Shown here: positions 53,202 to 64,000 of the stretch, in pieces
How positions within the stretch are numbered: position 1 is the stretch's first letter
How the letters are laid out: every line of letters begins with the position of its first letter
Origin: Auanema rhodensis
Lineage: Eukaryota; Nematoda; Chromadorea; Rhabditida; Rhabditidae
NCBI GenBank assembly: GCA_964057225.1
Contig: OZ059897.1
Location: 930,001 to 994,000 of the forward strand
DNA: 64,000 nucleotides
Reading direction: 5' to 3'
Position numbers and translations under genes: made by a program
Notes under the pieces: generated by a model
What the model saw: the letters and a program-made list of their open reading frames with translations, nothing else
Databases searched by the model: none
Told to the model about the DNA's origin: nothing

Positions 53202-56200
53202 TTGAAAAAAGATGCATTAGTGTATGTTGAGTTTCCATGTACACTCAACATTGCTTCCAAAAACATTTTGACAAAAATTTTCCCGAAAAATTTCAAGATA
53301 ATTTCACGAAAAGTAGATGTTTTTAGATTTCTTTTTTTAAGGCAAAGACGATGGACAATGTTATTCAACGAAAAAATTAATTCTTCAGGGTGAAAATCGA
53401 GGATATAAGTGTGAACTTATATCAGTTGATATCTCGGTGAATTTTTAAGCTAACTCAAATCTGATAACACAGATCGACGCAGCTTAAAAATCCGTTTCGA
53501 ATGCATTATACTACATTGAGAAACGCTCAATACAAAAATTATTTATGATTGTTTGAAAAAAGATGCATTAGTGTATGTTGAGTTTCCATGTACACTCAAC
53601 ATTGCTTCAAAAAACATTTTGACAAAAATTTTCCCGAAAAATTTCAAGATAATTTTACAGAAACTAGATGTTTTTAGATTCCTTTTTTTAAGGCGAAGAC
53701 GATGGACAATGTTATTCAACGAAAAAATTAATTCTTCAGGGTGAAAATTGAGGATATAAGTGTGAACTTATATCAGTTGATATCTCGGTGAATTTTTAAG
53801 CTAACTCAAATCTGATAACACAGATCGACGCAGCTTAAAAATCCGTTTCGAATGCATTATACTACATTGAGAAACGCTCAATACAAAAATTATTTATGAT
53901 TGTTTGAAAAAAGATGCATTAGTGTATGTTGAGTTTCCATGTACACTCAACATTGCTTCCAAAAACATTTTGACAAAAATTTTCCCGAAAAATTTCAAGA
54001 TAATTTTACAAAAACTAGATGTTTTTAGATTCCTTTTTTTAAGGCGAAGACGATGGACAATGTTATTCAACGAAAAAATTAATTCTTCAGGGTGAAAATC
54101 GAGGATATAAGTGTGAACTTATATCAGTTGATATCTCGGTGAATTTTTAAGCTAACTCAAATCTGATAACACAGATCGACGCAGCTTAAAAATCCGTTTC
54201 GAATGCATTATACTACATTGAGAAACGCTCAATACAAAAATTATTTATGATTGTTTGAAAAAAGATGCATTAGTGTATGTTGAGTTTCCATGTACACTCA
54301 ACATTGCTTCAAAAAACATTTTGACAAAAATTTTCCCGAAAAATTTCAAGATAATTTTACAGAAACTAGATGTTTTTAGATTCCTTTTTTTAAGGCGAAA
54401 ACGATGGACAATGTTATTCAACGAAAAAATTAATTCTTCAGGGTGAAAATCGAGGATATAAGTGTGAACTTATATCAGTTGATATCTCGGTGAATTTTTA
54501 AGCTAACTCAAATCTGATAACACAGATCGACGCAGCTTAAAAATCCGTTTCGAATGCATTATACTACATTGAGAAACGCTCAATACAAAAATTATTTATG
54601 ATTGTTTGAAAAAAGATGCATTAGTGTATGTTGAGTTTCCATGTACACTCAACATTGCTTCCAAAAACATTTTGACAAAAATTTTCCCGAAAAATTTCAA
54701 GATAATTTTACAAAAACTAGATGTTTTTAGATTCCTTTTTTTAAGGCGAAGACGATGGACAATGTTATTCAACAAAAAAATTAATTCTTCAGGGTGAAAA
54801 TCGAGGATATAAGTGTGAACTTATATCAGTTGATATCTCGGTGAATTTTTAAGCTAACTCAAATCTGATAACACAGATCGACGCAGCTTAAAAATCCGTT
54901 TCGAATGCATTATACTACATTGAGAAACGCTCAATACAAAAATTATTTATGATTGTTTGAAAAAAGATGCATTAGTGTATGTTGAGTTTCCATGTACACT
55001 CAACATTGCTTCCAAAAACATTTTGACAAAAATTTTCCCGAAAAATTTCAAGATAATTTTACAAAAACTAGATGTTTTTAGATTCCTTTTTTTAAGGCGA
55101 AGACGATGGACAATGTTATTCAACAAAAAAATTAATTCTTCAGGGTGAAAATCGAGGATATAAGTGTGAACTTATATCAGTTGATATCTCGGTGAATTTT
55201 TAAGCTAACTCAAATCTGATAACACAGATCGACGCAGCTTAAAAATCCGTTTCGAATGCATTATACTACATTGAGAAACGCTCAATACAAAAATTATTTA
55301 TGATTGTTTGAAAAAAGATGCATTAGTGTATGTTGAGTTTCCATGTACACTCAACATTGCTTCAAAAAACATTTTGACAAAAATTTTCCCGAAAAATTTC
55401 AAGATAATTTTACAGAAACTAGATGTTTTTAGATTCCTTTTTTTAAGGCGAAGACGATGGACAATGTTATTCAACGAAAAAATTAATTCTTCAGGGTGAA
55501 AATCGAGGATATAAGTGTGAACTTATATCAGTTGATATCTCGGTGAATTTTTAAGCTAACTCAAATCTGATAACACAGATCGACGCAGCTTAAAAATCCG
55601 TTTCGAATGCATTATACTACATTGAGAAACGCTCAATACAAAAATTATTTATGATTGTTTGAAAAAAGATGCATTAGTGTATGTTGAGTTTCCATGTACA
55701 CTCAACATTGCTTCCAAAAACATTTTGACAAAAATTTTCCCGAAAAATTTCAAGATAATTTTACAAAAACTAGATGTTTTTAGATTCCTTTTTTTAAGGC
55801 GAAGACGATGGACAATGTTATTCAACAAAAAAATTAATTCTTCAGGGTGAAAATCGAGGATATAAGTGTGAACTTATATCAGTTGATATCTCGGTGAATT
55901 TTTAAGCTAACTCAAATCTGATAACACAGATCGACGCAGCTTAAAAATCCGTTTCGAATGCATTATACTACATTGAGAAACGCTCAATACAAAAATTATT
56001 TATGATTGTTTGAAAAAAGATGCATTAGTGTATGTTGAGTTTCCATGTACACTCAACATTGCTTCCAAAAACATTTTGACAAAAATTTTCCCGAAAAATT
56101 TCAAGATAATTTTACAAAAACTAGATGTTTTTAGATTCCTTTTTTTAAGGCGAAGACGATGGACAATGTTATTCAACGAAAAAATTAATTCTTCAGGGTG

Positions 56201-58115
56201 AAAATCGAGGATATAAGTGTGAACTTATATCAGTTGATATCTCAGTGCATTTTTAAGCTAGCGCAAATCTGATAACACAGATCGACGCAGCTTAAAAATC
56301 CGCATCGAATGCACTATACTACATTGAGAAACGCTCAATACAAAAATTATTTATGATTGTTTGAAAAATGATGCATTAGTGTATGTTGAGTTTCCATGTA
56401 CACTAAACATTGCTTCCAAAAACATTTTGACAAAAATTTTCCCGAAAAATTTCAAGATAATTTTACAGAAAGTAAATGTTTTTAGATTCCTTTTTTTAAG
56501 GCGAAGACGATGGACAATGTTATTCAACGAAAAAATTAATTCTTCAGGGTGAAAATCGAGGATATAAGTGTGAACTTATATCAGTTGATATCTCGGTGAA
56601 TTTTTAAGCTAACTCAAATCTGATAACACAGATCGACGCAGCTTAAAAATCCGTTTCGAATGCACTATACCACATTGAGAAACGCTCAATACAAAAATTA
56701 TTTATGATTGTTTGAAAAAAGATGCATTAGTGTATGTTGAGTTTCCATGTACACTCAACATTGCTTCCAAAAACATTTTGACAAAAATTTTCCCGAAAAA
56801 TTTCAAGATAATTTTACAAAAACTAGATGTTTTTAGATTCCTTTTTCTAAGGCGAAGACGATGGACAATGTTATTCAACGAAAAAATTAATTCTTCAGGG
56901 TGAAAATCGAGGATATAAGTGTGAACTTATATCAGTTGATATCTCGGTGAATTTTTAAGCTAACTCAAATCTGATAACACAGATCGACGCAGCTTAAAAA
57001 TCCGTTTCGAATGCATTATACTACATTGAGAAACGCTCAATACAAAAATTAATTATGATTGTTTGAAAAAAGATGCATTAGTGTATGTTGAGTTTCCATG
57101 TACACTCAACATTGCTTCCAAAAACATTTTGACAAAAATTTTCCCGAAAAATTTCAAGATAATTTTACAAAAACTAGATGTTTTTAGATTCTTTTTTTTA
57201 AGGCGAAGACGATGGACAATGTTATTCAACGAAAAAATTAATTCTTCAGGGTGAAAATCGAGGATATAAGTGTGAACTTATATCAGTTGATATCTCGGTG
57301 CATTTTTAAGCTAGCGCAAATCTAATAACACAGATCGACGCAGCTTAAAAATCCGCATCGAATGCACTATACTACATTGAGAAACGCTCAATACAAAAAT
57401 TATTTATGATTGTTTGAAAAATGATGCATTAGTGTATGTTGAGTTTCCATGTACACTAAACATTGCTTCCAAAAACATTTTGACAAAAATTTTCCCGAAA
57501 AATTTCAAGATAATTTTACAGAAAGTAAATGTTTTTAGATTCCTTTTTTTAAGGCGAAGACGATGGACAATGTTATTCAACGAAAAAATTAATTCTTCAG
57601 GGTGAAAATCGAGGATATAAGTGTGAACTTATATCAGTTGATATCTCGGTGCATTTTTAAGCTAGCGCAAATCTAATAACACAGATCGACGCAGCTTAAA
57701 AATCCGCATCGAATGCACTATCCTACATTGAGAAACGCTCAATACAAAAATTATTTATGATTGTTTGAAAAATGATGCATTAGTGTATGTTGAGTTTCCA
57801 TGTACACTCAACATTGCTTCCAAAAACATTTTGACAAAAATTTTCCCGAAAAATTTCAAGATAATTTTACAAAAAGTAGATGTTTTTAGATTTCTTTTTT
57901 TAAGGCAAAGACGATGGACAATGTTATTCAACGAAAAAATTGATTCTTCAGGGTGAAAATCGAGGATATAAGTGTGAACTTATATCAGTTGATATATCGG
58001 TGCATTTTTGAGCTAGCGCAAATCTGATAACACAGATCGACGCAGCTTAAAAATCCGCATCGAATGCACTATCCTACATTGAGAAACGCTTAATACAAAA
58101 ATTAGTTATGCTCGT

Positions 58116-58430
58116 TTGAAAAATGATTCATTAGTGTATGTTGAGTTTCCATGTACACTCAACATTGCATCCCAAAACATTTTGACGTTTTTAGATGTTT
58201 TTAGATTCCTTTTTCTAAGGCGAAGACGATGGACAATGTTATTCAACGAAAAAATTAATTCTTCAGGGTGAAAATCGAGGATATAAGTGTGAACTTATAT
58301 CAGTTGATATCTCGGTGAATTTTTAAGCTAACTCAAATCTGATAACACAGATCGACGCAGCTTAAAAATCCGTTTCGAATGCATTATACTACATTGAGAA
58401 ACGCTCAATACAAAAATTAATTATGATTGT
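58116..58430 (+). repeat. Internally deleted Satellite B monomer (315 bp), copy 2
   Basis: It carries the same deletion and private changes (CATTGCATCCCAAAACATTT, TTTTGACGTTTTTAG, GATTCATTAG) as the copy 5,229 bp upstream. It differs at few sites, such as CCTTTTTCTAAGG against CCTTTTTTTAAGG. One deletion followed by block duplication explains both. Confidence 0.88.
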
Positions 58431-59834
58431 TTGAAAAAAGATGCATTAGTGTATGTTGAGTTTCCATGTACACTCAACATTGCTTCCAAAAACATTTTGA
58501 CAAAAATTTTCCCGAAAAATTTCAAGATAATTTCACGAAAAGTAGATGTTTTTAGATTCCTTTTTTTAAGGCAAAGACGATGGACAATGTTATTCAACGA
58601 AAAAATTAATTCTTCAGGGTGAAAATCGAGGATATAAGTGTGAACTTATATCAGTTGATATCTCGGTGAATTTTTAAGCTAACTCAAATCTGATAACACA
58701 GATCGACGCAGCTTAAAAATCCGTTTCGAATGCATTATACTACATTGAGAAACGCTCAATACAAAAATTATTTATGATTGTTTGAAAAAAGATGCATTAG
58801 TGTATGTTGAGTTTCCATGTACACTCAACATTGCTTCCAAAAACATTTTGACAAAAATTTTCCCGAAAAATTTCAAGATAATTTTACAAAAACTAGTTGT
58901 TTTTAGATTCCTTTTTTTAAGGCGAAGACGATGGACAATGTTATTCAACGAAAAAATTAATTCTTCAGGGTGAAAATCGAGGATATAAGTGTGAACTTAT
59001 ATCAGTTGATATCTCGGTGAATTTTTAAGCTAACTCAAATCTGATAACACAGATCGACGCAGCTTAAAAATCCGCATCGAATGCACTATACTACATTGAG
59101 AAACGCTCAATACAAAAATTATTTATGATTGTTTGAAAAAAGATGCATTAGTGTATGTTGAGTTTCCATGTACACTCAACATTGCTTCAAAAAACATTTT
59201 GACAAAAATTTTCCCGAAAAATTTCAAGATAATTTTACAGAAACTAGATGTTTTTAGATTCCTTTTTTTAAGGCGAAGACGATGGACAATGTTATTCAAC
59301 GAAAAAATTAATTCTTCAGGGTGAAAATCGAGGATATAAGTGTGAACTTATATCAGTTGATATCTCGGTGAATTTTTAAGCTAACTCAAATCTGATAACA
59401 CAGATCGACGCAGCTTAAAAATCCGTTTCGAATGCATTATACTACATTGAGAAACGCTCAATACAAAAATTATTTATGATTGTTTGAAAAAAGATGCATT
59501 AGTGTATGTTGAGTTTCCATGTACACTCAACATTGCTTCCAAAAACATTTTGACAAAAATTTTCCCGAAAAATTTCAAGATAATTTTACAAAAACTAGAT
59601 GTTTTTAGATTCCTTTTTTTAAGGCGAAGACGATGGACAATGTTATTCAACGAAAAAATTAATTCTTCAGGGTGAAAATCGAGGATATAAGTGTGAACTT
59701 ATATCAGTTGATATCTCAGTGCATTTTTAAGCTAGCGCAAATCTGATAACACAGATCGACGCAGCTTAAAAATCCGTTTCGAATGCATTATACTACATTG
59801 AGAAACGCTCAATACAAAAATTAATTATGATCGT

Positions 59835-60135
59835 TTGAAAAATGATGCATTAGTGTATGTTGAGTTTCCATGTACACTCAACATTGCTTCCAAAAACATT
59901 TTGACAAAAATTTTCCCGAAAAATTTCAAGATAATTTTACGAAAACTAGATGTTTTTAGATTCCTTTTTTCAAGGCAAAGACGATGGACAATGTTATTCA
60001 ACGAAAAAATTAATTCTTCAGGGTGAAAATCGAGGATAAAAATCTGATAACACAGATCGACGCAGCTTAAAAATCCGCATCGAATGCACTATACTACATT
60101 GAGAAACGCTCAATAAAAAAATTATTTATGATTGT
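59835..60135 (+). repeat. Internally deleted Satellite B monomer (301 bp)
   Basis: CGAGGATA is followed directly by AAAATCTGATAACACAG. The 50 bp that normally hold hairpin 1's right arm, dyad 2 and the left arm of the 51-nt hairpin are gone. Unlike the 251- and 315-bp forms I see only one copy in the window. Confidence 0.85.
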
Positions 60136-61690
60136 TTGAAAAAAGATGCATTAGTGTATGTTGAGTTTCCATGTACACTCAACATTGCTTCCAAAAACAT
60201 TTTGACAAAAATTTTCCCGAAAAATTTCAAGATAATTTTACAAAAACTAGATGTTTTTAGATTCCTTTTTTCAAGGCAAAGACGATGGACAATGTTATTC
60301 AACGAAAAAATTAATTCTTCAGGGTGAAAATCGAGGATATAAGTGTGAACTTATATCAGTTGATATCTCGGTGCATTTTTAAGCTAGCGCAAATCTGATA
60401 ACACAGATCGACGCAGCTTAAAAATCCGCATCGAATGCATTATACTACATTGAGAAACGCTCAATACAAAAATTATTTATGATTGTTTGAAAAATGATGC
60501 ATTAGTGTATGTTGAGTTTCCATGTACACTCAACATTGCTTCCAAAAACATTTTGACAAATATTTTCCCGAAAAATTTCAAGAGAGGATATAAGTGTGAA
60601 CTTATATCAGTTGATATCTCGGTGCACTTTTAAGCTAACTCAAATCTGATAACACAGATCGACGCAGCTTAAAAATCCGCATCGAATGCACTATACTACA
60701 TTGATAAACGCTCAATACAAAAATTAGTTATGATCGTTTGAAAAATGATGCATTAGTGTATGTTGAGTTTCCATGTACACTCAACATTGCTTCCAAAAAC
60801 ATTTTGACAAAAATTTTCCCGAAAAATTTCAAGATAATTTTACAAAAAGTAGATGTTTTTGAATTTCTTTTTTTAAGGCGAAAACGATGGACAATGTTAT
60901 TCAACGAAAAAATTAATTCTTCAGGGTGAAAATCGAGGATATAAGTGTGAACTTATATCAATTCATATCTCGGTGCATTTTTAAGCTAACTCAAATCTGA
61001 TAACACAGATCGACGCAGCTTAAAAATCCGCATCGAATGCAGTATACTACATTGAGAAACGCTCAATACAAAAATTATTTATGATTGTTTGAAAAATGAT
61101 GCATTAGTGTATGTTGAGTTTCCATGTACACTCAACATTGCTTCCAAAAACATTTTGACAAAAATTTTCCCGAAAAATTTCAAGAGAGGATATAAGTGTG
61201 AACTTATATCAGTTGATATCTCGGTGCACTTTTAAGCTAACTCAAATCTGATAACACAGATCGACGCAGCTTAAAAATCCGCATCGAATGCACTATACTA
61301 CATTGATAAACGCTCAATACAAAAATTAGTTATGATCGTTTGAAAAATGATGCATTAGTGTATGTTGAGTTTCCATGTACACTCAACATTGCTTCCAAAA
61401 ACATTTTGACAAAAATTTTCCCGAAAAATTTCAAGATAATTTTACAAAAAGTAGATGTTTTTGAATTTCTTTTTTTAAGGCGAAAACGATGGACAATGTT
61501 ATTCAACGAAAAAATTAATTCTTCAGGGTGAAAATCGAGGATATAAGTGTGAACTTATATCAATTCATATCTCGGTGCATTTTTAAGCTAACTCAAATCT
61601 GATAACACAGATCGACGCAGCTTAAAAATCCGCATCGAATGCAGTATACTACATTGAGAAACGCTCAATACAAAAATTATTTATGATTGT
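60136..61690 (+). repeat. Satellite B 602-bp dimer with a 251-bp deleted monomer, two copies
   Basis: A 351-bp monomer alternates with a 251-bp monomer in which TTTCAAGA joins GAGGATATAAG, deleting 100 bp of the 3' part, including the AACGAAAAAATTAATTC motif. The join is at 60,583 and 61,185. Frame starts at 60,136, 60,738 and 61,340 show the 602-bp period. AATTCATATCTCGG at 60,960 and 61,562 is private to this dimer. The first deleted copy has CAAATATTTTCC and the second CAAAAATTTTCC. Confidence 0.88.
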
Positions 61691-64000
61691 TTGAAAAATG
61701 ATGCATTAGTGTATGTTGAGTTTCCATGTACACTCAACATTGCTTCCAAAAACATTTTGACAAAAATTTTCCCGAAAAATTTCAAGATAATTTTACAAAA
61801 ACTAGATGTTTTTAGATTCCTTTTTTCAAGGCAAAGACGATGGACAATGTTATTCAACGAAAAAATTAATTCTTCAGGGTGAAAATCGAGGATATAAGTG
61901 TGAACTTATATCAGTTGATATCTCGGTGAATTTTTAAGCTAACTCAAATCTGATAACACAGATCGACGCAGCTTAAAAATCCGTTTTGAATGCACTATAC
62001 TACATTGAGAAACGCTCAATACAAAAATTATTTATGATTGTTTGAAAAAAGATGCATTAGTGTATGTTGAGTTTCCATGTACACTCAACATTGCTTCCAA
62101 AAACATTTTGACAAAAATTTTCCCGAAAAATTTCAAGATAATTTTACAAAAACTAGATGTTTTTAGATTCCTTTTTTCAAGGCAAAGACGATGGACAATG
62201 TTATTCAACGAAAAAATTAATTCTTCAGGGTGAAAATCGAGGATATAAGTGTGAACTTATATCAGTTGATATCTCGGTGCATTTTTAAGCTAACTCACAT
62301 CTGATAACACAGATCGACGCAGCTTAAAAATCCGCATCGAATGCACTAAACTACATTGAGAAACGCTCAATACAAAAATTATTTATGATTGTTTGAAAAA
62401 AGATGCATTAGTGTATGTTGAGTTTCCATGTACACTCAACATTGCTTCCAAAAACATTTTGACAAAAATTTTCCCGAAAAATTTCAAGATAATTTTACAG
62501 AAACTAGATGTTTTTAGATTCCTTTTTTCAAGGCAAAGACGATGGACAATGTTATTCAACAAAAAAATTAATTCTTCAGGGTGAAAATCGAGGATATAAG
62601 TGTGAACTTATATCAGTTGATATCTCGGTGAATTTTTAAGCTAACTCAAATCTGATAACACAGATCGACGCAGCTTAAAAATCCGTTTCGAATGCACTAT
62701 ACTACATTGAGAACCGCTCAATACAAAAATTATTTATGATTGTTTGAAAAATGATGCATTAGTGTATGTTGCGTTTCCATGTACACTCAACATTGCTTCC
62801 AAAAACATTTTGACAAAAATTTTCCCGAAAAATTTCAAGATAATTTTACAAAAACTAGATGTTCTTAGATTCCTTTTCTCAAGGCGAAGACGATGGACAA
62901 TGTTATTCAACGAAAAAATTAATTCTTCAGGGTGAAAATCGAGGATATAAGTGTGAACTTATATCAGTTGATATCTCGGTGCATTTTTAAGCTAGCGCAA
63001 ATCTAATAACACAGATCGACGCCGCTCAAAAATACGCATCGAATGCACTATACTACATTGAGAAAGGCTTAATACGAAAATTATTTATGATTGTTTGAAA
63101 AATGATGCATTAGTATATGTTGAGTTTCCATGTACACTCAACATTGCTTCCAAAAACATTTTGACAAAAATTTTCCCGAAAAATTTCAAGATAATTTTAC
63201 AGAAAGTAAATGTTTTTAGATTCCTTTTTTTAAGGCGAAGACGATGGACAATGTTATTCAACGAAAAAATTAATTCTTCAGGGTGAAAATCGAGGATATA
63301 AGTGTGAACTTATATCAGTTGATATCTCGGTGCATTTTTAAGCTAGCGCAAATCTAATAACACAGATCGACGCAGCTTAATAATCCGCATCAAATGCACT
63401 ATATAACATTGAGAAACGCTCAATACAAAAATTATTTATGATTGTTTGAAAAATGATGCATTAGTGTATGTTGAGTTTCCATGTACACTCAACATTGCTT
63501 CCAAAAACATTTTGACAAAAATTTTCCCGAAAAATTTCAAGATAATTTCACGAAAAGTAGATGTTTTTAGATTCCTTTTTTTAAGGCAAAGACGATGGAC
63601 AATGTTATTCAACAAAAAAATTAATTCTTCAGGGTGAAAATCGAGGATATAAGTGTGAACTTATATCAGTTGATATCTCGGTGCACTTTTAAGCTAACTC
63701 AAATCTGATAACACAGATCGACGCAGCTTAAAAATCCGCATCGAATGCACTAAACTACATTGAGAAACGCTCAATACAAAAATTATTTATGATTGTTTGA
63801 AAAATGATGCATTAGTGTATGTTGCGTTTCCATGTACACTCAACATTGCTTCCAAAAACATTTTGACAAAAATTTTCCCGAAAAATTTCAAGATAATTTT
63901 ACAAAAACTAGATGTTCTTAGATTCCTTTTCTCAAGGCGAAGACGATGGACAATGTTATTCAACGAAAAAATTAATTCTTCAGGGTGAAAATCGAGGATA
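61691..64000 (+). repeat. Right-hand Satellite B monomers, array continues
   Basis: Seven monomers with CCTTTTTTCAAGGC, GATGTTCTTAGATTCC and CACGAAAAGTAG variants. The monomer at 62,744 recurs at 63,797, three monomers on (1,053 bp), both with GATGTTCTTAG and CCTTTTCTCAAGG. The one before 63,095 shares GACGCCGCTCAAAAATACGC and GAGAAAGGCTTAATACG with the one before 52,185, indicating an older long-range duplication. The window ends at GAGGATA, inside hairpin 1. Confidence 0.8.

Larger units (their letters stand above)
52030..59330 (+). repeat. Satellite B 15-unit higher-order repeat (5,229 bp)
   Basis: Rare marks at 52,185-53,400 recur 5,229 bp later: CACTAAACATTG (52,227 and 57,456), AAATTGATTCTTC (52,709 and 57,938), GATATATCGGTGC with TTTTTGAGC (52,762 and 57,991), the internally deleted monomer (52,887 and 58,116) and ATTTCACGAAAAGTAG (53,302 and 58,531). 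The offset is 14 full monomers plus one of 315 bp. Between the two lies a run of closely similar monomers in which a CTTCAAAAAACATT type alternates with one or two CTTCCAAAAACATT monomers. Confidence 0.8.
25733..64000 (+). repeat. Satellite B array, 351 bp monomer
   Basis: About 110 head-to-tail copies of a 351-bp monomer unrelated to Satellite A over most of its length. Corresponding points recur at 26,211, 26,562, 26,913 and so on in exact 351-bp steps, apart from a few internally deleted copies (336, 315, 301 and 251 bp). Landmarks in order are GATATAAGTGTGAACTTAT, ATCTCGGTGC, a hairpin region with TAAGCTAGCGC or TAAGCTAACTC, GATCGACGCAGCTTAAAAAT, GAGAAACGCTCAATAC, ATGCATTAGTGTATGTTG, CCATGTACACTCAACATTGC, phased A/T tracts, GGCGAAGACGATGGACAATG, AACGAAAAAATTAATTC and CAGGGTGAAAATCGAGG. 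Copies differ at a limited set of linked sites, so variants assort into higher-order repeats. The array continues past the right edge. I do not recognise a named family. Confidence 0.97.

Noticed and set aside
25733-64000. CRISPR array
   Set aside because: The whole 351-bp unit is repeated. There are no short repeats separated by unique spacers and no cas genes.
1-64000. Telomeric repeats, rDNA, tRNA genes or LTR elements
   Set aside because: No short G-rich tandem array, no recognisable rRNA blocks, no intact tRNA cloverleaf and no LTR-like ends were seen in the stretches read.

Overview
The window is tandem satellite DNA from end to end. I see no protein-coding gene, rRNA, tRNA or recognisable transposon in its 64 kb. 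The sequence is AT-rich. The layout (about 138 copies of a 181-182 bp monomer, about 110 copies of an unrelated 351 bp monomer, both in higher-order repeats) is that of centromeric, pericentromeric or other constitutive heterochromatin in a eukaryote. The monomer sizes are near one and two nucleosome repeats. CpG is not depleted in the 351 bp family, which suggests a genome with little CpG methylation, such as many insects. That point and the species are inference; I do not recognise either family as a named satellite.

Layout. (1) 1-25,040: Satellite A (181-182 bp) on the + strand. The left 10.4 kb is homogeneous and built of short multi-monomer modules. From 10.4 to 13.7 kb is a mosaic, and from 13.7 to 25.0 kb a more diverged subfamily with its own roughly 3.6 kb higher-order repeat. 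(2) 25,041-25,732: nearly four Satellite A monomers in inverted orientation. (3) 25,733-64,000: Satellite B (351 bp), beginning with a diverged 5'-truncated copy and running off the right edge. It contains nested higher-order repeats: about 3-mer, 13-mer (4,563 bp), 5-mer (1,755 bp), 11-mer (3,861 bp, about 2.7 copies), a 15-unit block of 5,229 bp, and a 602 bp dimer, plus internally deleted monomers that were themselves re-amplified.

No genes work together here. The most interesting content is structural. Each Satellite B monomer holds five inverted repeats: a 9-bp stem closed by a GTGA tetraloop, an overlapping ATATCA/TGATAT dyad, a 51-nt compound hairpin, and two further stem-loops. Both unrelated satellites carry almost the same 16-17 bp motif (AACGAAAAAAT, optional T, AATTC), a candidate site for a shared satellite-binding protein. 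The 63-codon open frames recurring every 351 bp start at TTG, lack an upstream ATG and vary mostly at amino-acid-changing sites. I treat them as by-products of the repeat, not genes.

All alignments were made by eye, so higher-order-repeat boundaries are good to roughly 50-200 bp.
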